Below are positions 46,141-57,718 of a stretch of DNA of 64,000 nucleotides, in pieces (the stretch's first letter is position 1; each line of letters starts with the position of its first letter). A program made the position numbers and the translations under genes. The notes beneath the pieces are model-generated. The model was not told the origin of the DNA, made no database searches, and worked only from the letters and a program-made list of their open reading frames with translations. Source of the stretch: Selaginella moellendorffii (taxonomy: Eukaryota; Streptophyta; Lycopodiopsida; Selaginellales; Selaginellaceae); the NCBI RefSeq assembly GCF_000143415.4, contig NW_003314263.1:622165-686164 (forward strand). The letters run 5' to 3'.

Positions 46141-46298
46141 CTCTCAGACTCGAACTCGGACTCGAACTCGGACTCGGACTCGGACTCGGACTCGGACTCG
46201 GACTCGGACTCGGACTCGGACTCGGACTCGGACTCGGACTCGGACTCGGACTCGGACTCGGACTCGGACTCGGACTCGGACTCGGACTCGGACTCGGA

Positions 46299-46345
<47 letters not shown>

Positions 46346-46384
46346 TCTCGGCCTTGGCCCTTGTCTCGGTCTCAGTCCCGGTCT
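46141..46384 (-). repeat. Hexamer array (CTCGGA)n/(CTCGGG)n
   Basis: About 25 near-perfect CTCGGA units (46165-46300), then seven CTCGGG units. A microsatellite expansion of the LTR minisatellite. Confidence 0.92.
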
Positions 46385-47000
46385 CCACCCTGCCGAAAGC
46401 GCAGCGGCGCCACTACAAGAACGCGTTCCACGCGCTGACGCGGATTGGCAAAGACGAGGGCGTGCTGGCGCTGTGGAAGGGAGCCGGACCCACGGTTGTG
46501 AGGGCCATGGCGCTCAACATGGGAATGCTGGCATCTTACGACCAGAGCGTCAAAGTGTTCAAGGCGTTCCACTTCTCCGAGATTCCCACAGTGATAGGTT
46601 GGTGCTCCAGCCAGCCAGCACCACCACCACCACCTTTTCTCTAACACCTGCTTTTGCTTCCGCAGGCGCGAGTGCAGTGTCGGGTTTCTTTGCTTCTGCA
46701 TGCAGCCTACCCTTCGACTACGTTAAGACGCAAATACAAAAGATGCAGCTGGGGCCTGATGGCAAGTACCCCTTCTCGGGCTCTTTGGATTGCGCCGTCC
46801 AGACGTTCAAAAAGCACGGGCCTCTCAAGTTTTACACGGGCTTTGGAACGTATTGCGTGAGGATCGTGCCCCATGTCATGGTAGGCATATGCTATTTGTT
46901 CTCCCTCCACTCACCCGCTGGCGACCATTGCAGATGACATGGATATTCCTCAACCAGATACAAAAGTTAGAGACTCGCGTGGGCCTGTGATTCTTTTCTT
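46385..47000 (+). pseudogene. DTC: Captured 3' part of mitochondrial dicarboxylate/tricarboxylate carrier gene
   Basis: Three exons (46385-46597, 46666-46880, 46934-46990) encode the C-terminal ~60% of a mitochondrial carrier. Motifs: QRRHYKNAFHAL, EGVLALWKGAGPTVVRAMA (repeat 2 end), CSLPFDYVKTQIQKMQ (the PxD/E-x-x-K/R signature, third repeat), FYTGFGTYCVRI and MTWIFLNQIQKLE, then stop TGA 46988-46990. This matches the plant DTC family, which exchanges 2-oxoglutarate/malate and citrate across the inner membrane. GT-AG introns of 68 and 53 bp are retained, so the fragment came from genomic DNA or unspliced RNA. It is on the + strand, antisense to the host element. The frame is intact but lacks the N-terminus and promoter. 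Confidence 0.93.
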
Positions 47001-47434
47001 TCGGACTCCATCTCGGACTCCGTCTCAGTCCATCTCGGACTCCATCTCGGGTCCATCTCGGACTCCATCTTGGGTCCATCTCGGACTCCATCTCGGACTC
47101 TGTCTCGGTCCATTTCGGACTCCATCTCGGACTCTACCTCGGACTCTAACTCGGGTCCTTCTCGGGCTCCACTTCGGACTCCAACTCGAGTCCATCTCAG
47201 GCACTTCCACGTGTCATGTGTTGGTCCTTTTGGGGTCCCTTTTTGGAGCCTCGCTTTTTGCTCGCTTCGTGCTCGTTCCTCGAGCACTTCGTTGGGAGTT
47301 CCACTCCCGCTCTTGACTTTTCAAGTCGGAGCTTTTGGTCCAAACGTGTTACGCTCGTTTGGCTCTCGCTTCGGCCACTACCACGTGGCGCCCTTCCGGC
47401 TCCACTTTGGGGCCTAGGGATTTTGTGTCTCACA

Positions 47435-50400
47435 ACTCCACCACCCATAGACGAAGTTCAATGTCCTCATCGAACGATAAACCATCTTATAAAGTAACAC
47501 CCGCATGTGTTACCATTTCCATCCTTGGCACCTAACTAATATTTGTCAATGGTTTGACATTGAAGGCTCACCATGCCTTCTCCATATTCATCAATGGTTT
47601 GACATTGAAGGCTCACCATGCCTTTTGCATATTCCTCAATGGTTTGACACCAAAGGCTCACTATGCCTTACCTATCCTCTAAGGAGGGTAGTCTCCCCAA
47701 CTTAGAGACTGATTGGACCACATGTAGTGGTTCTCTCCTTTTATTGGTTTAGTTCTCGTTAAACCCCTTAGAGACCTTTCTCTAAGTCAATCCCACTACT
47801 CCTTCTCGAGTAGTCTCAATTTCCATCTATTGAACGTTTGCACCTTGGAACTTTTACTCTTTTGACTTTTGGAAGTCAATTTCCTAGGTGTCTCTAACAC
47901 CTTGCATTGCACAGATTGTGCAACTCCACTTCCCCATCCTAGGAAGTTCATTACTTGAGGGCATCATCATCCTCTCTTCTATTTTGTGCCACCTTAGGCA
48001 CTAAGTTCCATTTATCATACTTTGTGCTAAGGCTGTCCATGGCCCTATCATTTGGCTACTTTACCGCTCCCTCCCTTGGAGCTTCCACTTTCGCCAAATC
48101 GGAGCAATTCGGAATCCATCCTTGGAAACACACTTCCTTTCCCGCAATTTGTTAGCATCCAACACATTAGTGTTCCTCGCCTAACTTTGTCACTTGGATT
48201 CCTTCCAAGGGATTCCACGGCCCTATCTTGGCCACTCATCTTTTGCTCCTATCCGTTGATTGTTGCACTAAGCAACATCGAATCTCTACCTCCCTCCTTG
48301 AGGTATTTTTTTGATTCCATAGCAAAGGCTTTGCTTTGCCAAGACTAGGGTGTTCACCCCTAGTAAGTCTCTTTTAGCATCTTCTGCTGTGGGCTCTATC
48401 CACGGCCCAACTTTATGACCCTCCCATGGGTCTCTTTAGAGACTACTTTCCTTGGACACACCATGCCATCGCAATGACATAGCTCATTTCCCTAAGGTGC
48501 TTTTCCCACTTGGTCACCTTGACCAAGCCACACCATCATCAATAGTTCAAATCAACACTTTGAACTAGGAACCTTATTCTTTAACCCAACCAAGGACCTT
48601 GTCCTTATTTAGCCACAAGATCACCTAGTGATCTCACCTCGGCACCTTAACAGGTTTGCCAATAGGTACTAGGTCTTCTAGACCTTTAACTTGTTAACTA
48701 CTTGTTAACTTGTTAACTTCCAGACCCCGGGGGCATCCCCCACACTTGGCGGTGCGCCCAAGCCAGCCCTTCCGGCCAAGGGTCTATAGCAACTGAGATT
48801 AGGTGTCCCCATCTCACTCACCACGTCCTTAGTGCCACTTGCACCAAAGCGTTCAAGTTAGATATGCCGAGCTTTCACTCTAAGCAATCTAACCGTGCGT
48901 CACGACTCCGAGGCATCCCTCGCTTGGCGGTGTGCCCAAACCAGTCTCCACACTGAGAGTCCATGACCACCGAAATATGAGTGTCCTCATATTCCAAACC
49001 ATCACCACGCCCTAGTGATTTGGGACTCGAACCCAAGCACTAGAGGGTCGGGACTCGAACCCAACCTCCGTATATGCATCTATCACCCAGGATGCCTGGT
49101 GTGACTCCCCACGCCGGTGCACCAACTTATACTCAAAGCGCGCTATAAATCACAGCTTAGGAACCTAGTTCCTCCCCATTGCCAAATCCTCTCACTTGAC
49201 AAGCCTGTGATCATGCATGGACTCCTCCATGCTTGGCCCCATGGCCCACCCTTTTTGAAGTTATCACCTTCAACTAGGGTATTTGTTCCCCTGACTTGCC
49301 AATCTCGCTTTGGCAAGTCCTCCGACCACTGTAACATGGTTCCTGCACAAGCGTGAAAGCCCTTGATCATCGACTTTCGTTCAAAGACCTCTCTTTGAAC
49401 ACTCGGGAACTACTTCCCTAACCTTGATAGCCTTGCCTTATGGCAAGCTTCAAGACCACGCTTCTGCTGCGCCACTCTAATTTCGCGCGTTCCTTGAACC
49501 ATTTACGCTTGGCCTTTCTAGGTACTAAGCTACCTAGAATCCTCTTTAGGAACTTTGAAAGAACTCTGTCCCTTAGCTTACTAAGGCTTCCCTTTTTGCA
49601 AGCTTTCCAATTACCATATAGTCTAACATGGATAATTCCATATTTTAGACTCTCCATGGCATCACGGTTGCTAGCGGCAACACCCTCGAGCCCCCACTTG
49701 ATTCTCCATTCCCAGCTAGCATAACCAACCTTGGTTATGCCCTTCGATTCCTATGGTTCGGTTCTATCCCCTTACTTCTTGCTTTTGGCTTCACACCTTT
49801 CCTTCGGTCATTCTCCTCCGAACTCGAAGGATAGCTTTGCACTTTCTATCATGCCTTAGCAAGTATTCTTAGGGACGAACCTACCCGATAGCCTAGGGAG
49901 TGGTTCCTCAATCCAGGTATGCTCACCCTATAATCCCACACACCGGGATTACGTTGTTGCTTACGGGCCTTTGCATGCCCCTTGCTAGCCTTGCCAAAAT
50001 TCCATTTTTGGCTTTGTCCAATTCGAGTAGACAGTCTTCTCCTATCTCCGCCACCTTGGACATTTGGATAGCACCTACTATCCATCATTCGCTAGGGACT
50101 TAGTCCCTTGGGCCTTATCTACTGCCCTCGTGACATCAAACACCACCTCCTGGTGTTCCAGAATGTTCGGGTGTCCCAATGACGGCTTCCTTGACAATGA
50201 ATATTTCCTTTTATGACATTGACTTACTATATCGCAACATAAGCAACTTATCCCCCGTAAGGGTATCCCCAACTTCTCTATGCCATTAAGAAGGCTTGGG
50301 TAGCTACCTTCTACCCGTTTAACCAATTATTTTGCACCTCTTGCTTAGTTGCCTCATAGTTGTCAAGTCCTACAACTCATTGCTGGTGCTTCCACACCTC

Positions 50401-51603
50401 CATCATTATCTGGGTCACCACACTCTAACTGCATGCTCTGCAGCTTAGGTTATGCCATTCCCATTTCTATTGGGATTCCTTTGGCAAGGGGTCCTCATAA
50501 ACCCGCCAACATAGCCTCAAGGTATCACACCTTGGCACATTTGGTGTCTCCACACCATCAGCTTCACGAGCCTACCTCTATGACACTTCCTCTTTGTGTC
50601 TAGGTCTTTGCTAAGACCAATACCACTCTTTCTCATGCCAACCATCGGTTAGCACTGCACCATAGAGGTCACTCATAACTTTGTGTCAAAGTTGTTTTCT
50701 TTTTGGGAACACCTTTCCCACGACTTTAGCATGACACATTTTGCCATTGATGAGATACCCTCTATTCTCATGCTTGGATCCTATGATCCCCCCCCCCCCA
50801 TCCTTCGTGGGGTACCACACACCTCAGTCCAAATGCTTCCATCAGTCCTTTTAGGACCATTCCTTGACTCTACTTGAGTCATCTAGCAGTTTTGGACTTG
50901 GTTAATCCACAGACCCGTAAGGTCCCACTTGTGAGGCACTAGCTCACTGGAATACACTTCCTGCATTCCTGTCCTACTCAGAAGGACTATTTTCACAAGT
51001 GTTACTCTGGCACTTGTTTTTGTTCTCTGGGGCAACCTCTACACCTTAGGACCACTTGTCCATGTGATGAGAATACCAACTCATCTCTAAGTACACCCCC
51101 CAACTCCTTGGGCTGTTCCAGCATTTATTAAAGGTAGCCCCGGCTACCATTTCAAGGACTTGAGTCCTCTTCCGTATTTGACCTCCCACGGTCATTACTT
51201 CTGGTCTCACATTCATGAGCACTAACCTCAACTATATGAGGATAATTTTGTGACTCCCTTATTGCTTTGGAGTCTTTATCTTTCCTGTGATCCCAACTTT
51301 AGTTGTTTACCACAACTACATTGGTCATTTACTGAGTCAAATGCTCATCTGGATCACATCCTCAACTCTTTGAGGAAAACCATATACTGTTCCCAAGATC
51401 CCAAAGTCGTTCCCTTACTGGCCCCTTTTCTATCCACCACATCGCGCCCAAGTCACGCATGAACTTGAGTGGAGAGCCATGTCCCCTCGGCATGCTACTC
51501 CTTAAGGATAAGCCCACTCCTAGGACCTTCCGAAGCCAATATCAATGGTTATATACTTGAGCACCAATAAAAGTCGGACTAAGGAACAGCTCCAATACCA
51601 AAT
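47435..51603 (-). other. Non-coding internal region of LARD copy B
   Basis: Colinear with copy A. Begins with the polypurine-tract complement ACTCCACCACCC. Includes three copies of ATTTGTCAATGGTTTGAC..GGCTCACCATGCC (47545-47670; two in copy A), twin T-arm-like motifs (49021-49064) and the PBS complement GCTCCAATACCA (51589-51600). No recognisable protein. Confidence 0.8.
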
Positions 51604-52738
51604 TGTAAGCGACTAAATTTTCCATTCTACTTTAGTCACTTAACCACACCTCCGACCACTTGGAGGAGTCTCATTCACAACCTCCATAAGTCCAATTCAG
51701 GACTTGGGACTTGCTAGCCCCGAGAATGGCATCCATGCCACTCAACATTTGCACTTGGTCCAAGTGCTCCACGTGTCCGATCCCATGACCGACACTCAAA
51801 GGTACCACCGACATGGCAGCCCGTTATGCTAAGGCCATGCCCAATCACCTTCGCCACACTGGTAGTCCAATACCACTTGCATCACAGTCTTGGCTCTCCA
51901 AGACTAGGCAAACCATCCGTGAGTGGTCATCTCAGATCCACTCCTTAGCATCCTTAGGATGCCCACCGACAAGGGGAATAGCCTTCCCCAATATCCCTCT
52001 GTCAATCCCCACTAAGTCCCTTTCTACCCCTGACCGTGTTTGCCAACACTACCACTGGATCGAGACCCACAGACCCGACCACTAAGTCCCACGGTCCTTT
52101 GGGACTTCCTCACCACACGACTGTGTCCTTGGTCACTACCCCAGAGGACTGCTCCTCTTCCTTACCACAGTCTGGGCCTTTGGGACAACATTTCGGAACA
52201 CCGTGGCCTTACGCGAGCCACCTGGGTACTCTCCCCGCCTTCTGCCTTTAGGTGCTCTAGCCATGGGCTTAGAGCGAGGTTCCATTGAGCCACGACAGGT
52301 ATCCAAGTAGGTAGTGCCACCCACACTTGGACTGGGAGCATCGGCCAGTCGATCTCCCGGGGGAACTAGAGCCGGCTCTTGAACACTTCACCAAGCTACC
52401 CCGCTTGTCGGTCTATGTTCACTCTAGTCTTGGACTTCCTAGTGGGCAGCTCATCACCCAACACTAGGTCCAGCCTTCCTGGGCCAAACTGGCCTTTCCT
52501 GGCCAAACTGGCTCCACTGCAGTCCTCCCCCTACTATACTTTTGGAGCTCACCAAACCCCCCAGGGTTTGGGAGACGAACGCTTTCGGCTTTCACCCTTT
52601 CAGACTCGAACTCGGACTCGGACTCGGACTCGGACTCGGACTTGGACTCGGACTCGGACTCGGACTCGAACTTGGACTCGGACTCGGACTCGGACTCGGG
52701 CTCGGTCTCGGCCTTGGCCCTTGTCTCGGTCTCGGTCC

Positions 52739-52779
<41 letters not shown>

Positions 52780-53358
52780 CCGGTCTCGGTCTCGACCTCG
52801 GACTCCATCTCGGGTCCTTCTCGGACTCCATCTCGGACTCCGTCTCGGTCCATCTCGGACTCCATCTCAGACTCCATCTTGGGTCCATCTCGGACTCCAT
52901 CTCGGGTCCATCTCGAACTCCGTCTCGGTCCATCTCGGACTCCATCTCGGGTCCATCTCGGACTCCATCTCGGGTCCATCTCGGACTCCATCTCGGACTC
53001 CATCTCAGACTCCATCTCGGACTCCGTCTCGGTCCATTTCGGACTCCATCTTGGACTCCACCTCGGACTCTAACTCGGGTCCTTCTCGGACTCCACTTCG
53101 GACTCCAACTTGAGTCTATCTCGGGCACTTCCACGTGTCATGTGTTGGTCCTTTTGGGGTCCCTTTTTGGAGCCGCGCTTTTTGCTCGCTTCGTGCTCGT
53201 TCCTCGAGCACTTCGTTGGGAGTTCCACTCCCGCTCTTGACTTTTCAAGTCGGAGCTTTTGGTCCAAATGTGTTACGCTCGTTTGGCTCTCGCTTCGGCC
53301 ACTACCACGTGGCGCCCTTCCGGCTCCACTTTGGGGCCTAGGGATTTTGTGTCTCACA
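51604..53358 (-). repeat. 5' LTR of LARD copy B (1,755 bp)
   Basis: TGTAAGCGAC ... GTCTCACA. It has the LTR block ..CTTGTCTCGGTCTCGG.. continuous at the point where the 3' LTR carries the DTC fragment, so the capture is absent here. Minisatellite at about 52605-53110. Confidence 0.9.
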
Positions 53359-54017
53359 TCCTCCCCCCTAGTATACTTTTGGAGCTCACCAAACCCCTTA
53401 GGGTCTGGGAGATGATCACTTTGGGGTTTCACCCTGGGACTCAAACTCAGACTTGAACTTGGACTTGGACTCGGACTCGGTCTCAGACTCGGCCTCGGCC
53501 TCAAAGTCCATCTCAGGTCCATCTTGGGTTCATCTCAGACTTCATCTTGGACTCTATCTCAGGTTTATCTCGGATGACTCCTTAGGTCCATCTCAAGTCA
53601 TGTGTTGTTCCTCTTGTATCCCTTTTCTAGAGACTCACTTATTGCTTGCTTCGTGCATGTTCCTTGAGCATATAAGCTCTTAAATTTGGACTTCCTAGGA
53701 GGTCACCCAATTTAATACTAATCAAACCCAATGATGCATAATCCCAAATATCCCAAGAATTTTAACCAATTAGAAAAGGGGGTGCACTCTTATTTATGGG
53801 CCCTTTCCTTCTATATTTGAACCCATATGAATCGTCTCTCAAGTCGTTCCTTGTGGTTGCTTATAAAGCACTCTATTGAGAGTTCCAATCGCACTCTTGA
53901 CTTTTCAAGTTAGAAATTTTAGTCCAAATTTGTTATGCTCATTTTGCTTCCGCTTCGGCTACTACCATATGGCACCCTTTCGGCTCCACTTTGAGACTTG
54001 GGGATTTGTGTCTCACA
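53359..54017 (-). repeat. Older LTR (-), right part, split by copy B
   Basis: Continues LTR sequence from CTCCCCCCTAGTATAC to TTGTGTCTCACA at 54017, with a short decayed minisatellite. Interrupted by the Cassandra-like element at 53671-53865. Confidence 0.75.
53671..53865 (-). mobile_element. Cassandra-like solo LTR with 5S rRNA-like core (195 bp)
   Basis: Ends TATAAGC ... GCTTATA, probably decayed TGTAAGC/GCTTACA. Flanks GAGCA (53666-53670) and AAGCA (53866-53870) look like a 5-bp duplication. On the minus strand it contains GGGTGACCTCCTAGGAAGTCC, nearly identical to the plant 5S rRNA C-box region, with AGTATTAA before it and a GTTAAAATTCTTGGG block that resembles the 5S A-box region. Cassandra elements carry 5S sequence in their LTRs. 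Only one LTR is present. Confidence 0.65.
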
Positions 54018-54829
54018 ACTCCACCACCAATAGACAAAGTTCAATGTCCTCATCAAACAATAAACTATTTTACAAAGTAACCATATCATGGATTATTATG
54101 TTCAAGCGTAAACCATACTTGAGCTCACGAGTTAAACTCAATTTTAAATTGTAATTTAGTACAAACATTATAAACTTTAAAATTTTAAGGTTATGATGAA
54201 CCTAATAATTTCATAACTCTATATATTATATAGATAAAAATGTTCTAAAGGACACTTCTTGTTCTAATAATTTAAATATTTACTACATGCAATGATAGGG
54301 ATATTTGTTAGAACATAAAATAAAATGTTTGCAAAAAGAGTATTCTTGTAACTTTTTTAAATTTGTACTTTGTACTTTCTGGCTAGTAAATGTCAGGTTT
54401 GTCATAATTTTAAAATTATTAAATTTGAATTAAGATTCTATATAAGGCCATATAACCCCTCCCCATTTTCTCTTGGGGCTGCAAGTTTGCAAACGCGTGT
54501 GTGTGAGGGATGGATCCACGATTGGGACTGGAAACTTTGAGGCACGAAAGGAAAAAATAAAACTATAATGGTACATATGCTCTTGCAACAAATTGCAACA
54601 TCACACACCCAAAAGACTACTATGAAATATTTTTTGAGATAGTAAAGACAAAAATGGAGATTCATGAATGCTATAGGCAATATTGCGAAAAGAACACTCG
54701 CAAGTATATGAAATGAAAAGTGAAATAATAAAATATTTTTATCAATTATATAAGGTATAATAAGTTTATATTATTGATAGAAAATAAACATCGATAGTGT
54801 TGGAAAATCTAATTAGCTCCAAAAGTTTT
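54018..54829. other. LARD internal scrap, then AT-rich sequence without genes
   Basis: 54018-54095 is LARD internal sequence next to the polypurine tract (ACTCCACCACC...). From about 54100 to 54829 the sequence is AT-rich. I see no gene, repeat or RNA there. Confidence 0.6.
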
Positions 54830-55986
54830 TTACAACTCGGCAATAGTAAAGCTTGCTTGGTGTAAATGAATATCTACTTTAGGATCCTGGTGCAAGATGT
54901 TGATAAAAATGTAGTACATATGCTTGCAAGGAGTATATGCTTTCCCATATTCCTCGTGCTTTCTAAAGTTTGGACATGTGAAAGAAGGAAAGTTTTGAAT
55001 GGCAATTATGTACTCTTCACCTTCTATTTTAACTATATACTCCTTTGCAAGTGTAGTGATGTACTTCGTGGAGAGAATCTCACACTCAAGTGTTTGAGCC
55101 AAATTTATTTTATCTTTCTTCTGCTTGGAGATGGTACTAATAAATTTAACTGCTTTGCCTTTTCTTACTGACCTCTTATGCATCTCTATAGGAATAGTCC
55201 TAGTTTTATCAATCATGTCTCCAACTCTCCTTTCAAGATTGAAACTAGATTTCTCAATGTTTTCAATCTCATCTGAGATGAGCGCAACTTCATTAGCAAC
55301 CAGCCATTCTTTAGGTACTACATTAAGTTTAGTCACTATAGTGTCTTCAAGCCACTTTGTATGGTTGACATCAGTGTTGCAACAATATAGCCAACACCAT
55401 CTTGAAAATCCTACTTGCTTTCGTTCCCTATGGAAACATAGGGTTGGAATAGAAGTACACTTGTCACCACAGATCCAAGCTCAACACTTGCCCCTTAGAA
55501 GCATCCTCACATACCTTACATTTGATTTTTCTAGCACTCGACGGATTGCCCATTGCTTCAGCTCCACACTACGATAAGCAATTTCAACTTGCTATGATGC
55601 ACTTCATCAACCACTTGAGGTGGCTCGGTTCGGGGGCGATGTTTTAGAGCAAAATGATACTCAACATTAAGCTTGTGAGAGCTTTTTGCTCCAAGATCTA
55701 TGCCAACATCTTCACCAGCAAAGGAAAAGCGATGCTTTGAGCAGACGGTCTTCATGTCACCAATAGAAGCCCGAAGAGTGTACTCCATAGATGTGCTGCA
55801 AACCACTTCCTCCACTATAGTTGCCACTATTCGTGTTAATGGAATCAATTTCTTCTTCATCCGATCGTGTAACATCTCAACTAAAGGTCCTGTTTCCATG
55901 TATCTTCCTTCCTCAAATGCTAAGGCTTTTGAAGACTGCTCTACAACATGTATTAAATCTGATAGACGTGCTTTATATAGACTCAT
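54830..55986 (-). pseudogene. SWIM zinc-finger protein, decayed, probably mobile-element derived
   Basis: Minus strand. The downstream part (55336-54830) is open and ends with a SWIM-like motif: FTCPNF then PCKHMYYIF, the CxH half intact and one Cys of the first pair replaced by Phe. Upstream, 55360-55560 keeps a Cys-rich stretch (CGDKC...LCFHRE...RWCWLYCC) with a stop or frame change. 55986-55558 is an open N-terminal part (MSLYKARLSDLIHVV..). SWIM domains occur at the C-terminus of MULE transposases and FAR1-type proteins. I cannot see the catalytic part of a MULE transposase here, so the family is open. Confidence 0.5.
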
Positions 55987-56734
55987 CTTCCCTTTCCCTA
56001 CCTCAAATGAACACTAGCTCCAATGCTTACTCTCTGAGAGATTCATAGTTGGTGTGTATGCAAGATCCTAAAGTGGTTGATCCTTATAAAAAGTTGATAT
56101 TAAAAAGTAATAAAAAGAGAGGAAAAAAAAAAAACCAACCTGAAAAGAGTGATGTCCCCATTAGAACATCCTAACTTCCCACCACCCCAACCACGACTCA
56201 AGTTGTGGTAAACAACTTATGTTAGTATGGCCATCTTCACGCCACCACATTCGGATCTCATTTGCTTTTGCCTCATACTCTTCTTCAGAAAGTGCAACCT
56301 GCCATTGTTTGCATAACTCCTTAAATGCTAATTGGAAATCTGGCTTGATAAGGTGGTAGTGTTGGTTTAGGCTTTGAGCTCAATGGAACAACCGACCTTC
56401 TAGGGGTTGACCATTCCCAAAGACTACCTAGACACCATTCCAATTAGCCCTAGCCCCATCACGGCCGCCGTCATTAGGGTTTTATAGAAAGTAGAGTGGG
56501 AGATTGGGATCCATCAGCGTCGAACAAAATGACACCAAGAGTAAGTTTTTTTTTCTCTTCCACTCCCTTGTCACTCCACCTCAACACCAAGCACCACAAC
56601 ACCTAGTATCACCGCCTGTGCCCAGTGCTACTATGCCCACGCCGCACTTAGCACCACCGCACCCACACCACGCACTGTCATGCCCAGCCTCTAGCACCGT
56701 CGTGCCCAGCGCCACCGCTGCCGTGCCCAGCACC

Positions 56735-57290
56735 GCCACTGCCAAGTGCCCGGCTGGCCATGGCGCTTGGGGGCAGGCTGGTACGCCGGCGAACTGGCAC
56801 CCTTGCCAAGTGCCCGAGCTGAGCACTCCACGCGGGCCGGCCATGGTGCTTGGGGGTGGGCTGGTACACTAGCGAACTGGCCCACACAGCCTTGCCCATG
56901 CCAAGTGCCCAGGCCAGGCACTTGGCCGAGCACTCCACGTGGGCTGGCCATGGCGCTTGGGGGTGGGCCGGTACGCTGGTGAACCAGTGCCTGTGTGGAG
57001 TGCCCGGGCCAGGCACTCAGCTGGGCACTCTACGCAGGCTGGCCATGGCACTTGGGGGCGGGCTAGTACGCCAGTGAACCGGCGCCTGCACCAAGTGCCT
57101 AGGCCAGGCATTTGGCCAGGCACTCCACACAGGCCAGCCATGGTGCTTGGGGGCGGCCGGTACGCCGATGAACTGGCGCTCGGGCCAAGTGCCCGGGCCG
57201 GGCACTCAGCCAGGCACTCTGCGTGGGCCAGCCATAGCACTTGGGAGTGGGCCAGTACGCTGGCGAACCTCGCCCGCTCGGCTGCACACT
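56735..57290 (+). repeat. ~95-bp GC-rich tandem repeat inside an intron, six copies
   Basis: Units begin near GGCCATGGYGCTTGGGGG at about 56757, 56840, 56945, 57041, 57137 and 57230, with spacing of 83-105 bp. Each also has an AGTGCC..GGCACT dyad. Strongly GC-rich against AT-rich surroundings. Lies between the GTAAGT donor at 56541 and the TTTTCAG acceptor at 57358. Confidence 0.85.
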
Positions 57291-57514
57291 CCACGTTCCT
57301 TATGCATTTTTATGTCTTATGCATTTTTATTTCATAATGATTTTTTTTTTATTTTCAGAAACGAAAACAACTACAAAAGGAGAAGGATGTTAGATCAAAG
57401 AGAATAAGACATGAGGAAGATGAGATCCAGGATGACAATCAATTTGACCTTCAGATAGAGATTTCCACAGTGACAACTCTACTGTCTTCGCAACTAGATA
57501 GCTTCAGTCCACAT

Positions 57515-57718
57515 GCACCCCCATTTTTGCCACCACTGTTATCAATGCCACCATCACCATTACCACTGCCACCACCTTCACCACCATTGCCACCTCTACC
57601 TTCATCACCACCATTACCACCACCGCTATCATCACCATTACCACCACCACTGCCACCATCATCAGCATCAGTAGCACCATTGCAACCATTGTCATCACTA
57701 CCATTGCTGCCACAACCA
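57515..57718 (+). repeat. CCACCA/TCACCA trinucleotide-rich Pro tract
   Basis: Degenerate CCA/CCT/TCA repeats encode mixed Pro, Ser and Leu in the plus frame. Low complexity, not a domain. Confidence 0.75.

Larger units (their letters stand above)
45451..47434 (-). repeat. Truncated 3' LTR of copy B with gene insert
   Basis: Lacks the first ~400 bp of the reverse-complement LTR (family start TGTAAGC). Contains the hexamer array 46141-46384, the carrier-gene fragment 46385-47000 and a minisatellite from 47005 to about 47200. Ends GTCTCACA. Confidence 0.85.
45451..53358 (-). mobile_element. LARD copy B (-), 3' LTR truncated, carries a captured gene piece
   Basis: Truncated 3' LTR 45451-47434, internal 47435-51603, 5' LTR 51604-53358. 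The 5' side is inserted in another LTR (53359 onward resumes TCCTCCCCCCTAGTATAC). No left target duplication survives, because the 3' LTR lost its terminus. Confidence 0.85.

Noticed and set aside
46385-46990. A functional DTC gene
   Set aside because: The N-terminal ~40%, promoter and start are missing, and it is embedded in an LTR microsatellite.
54101-54829. A regulatory or RNA feature in the AT-rich stretch
   Set aside because: I saw no repeat, hairpin or coding signal strong enough to name.
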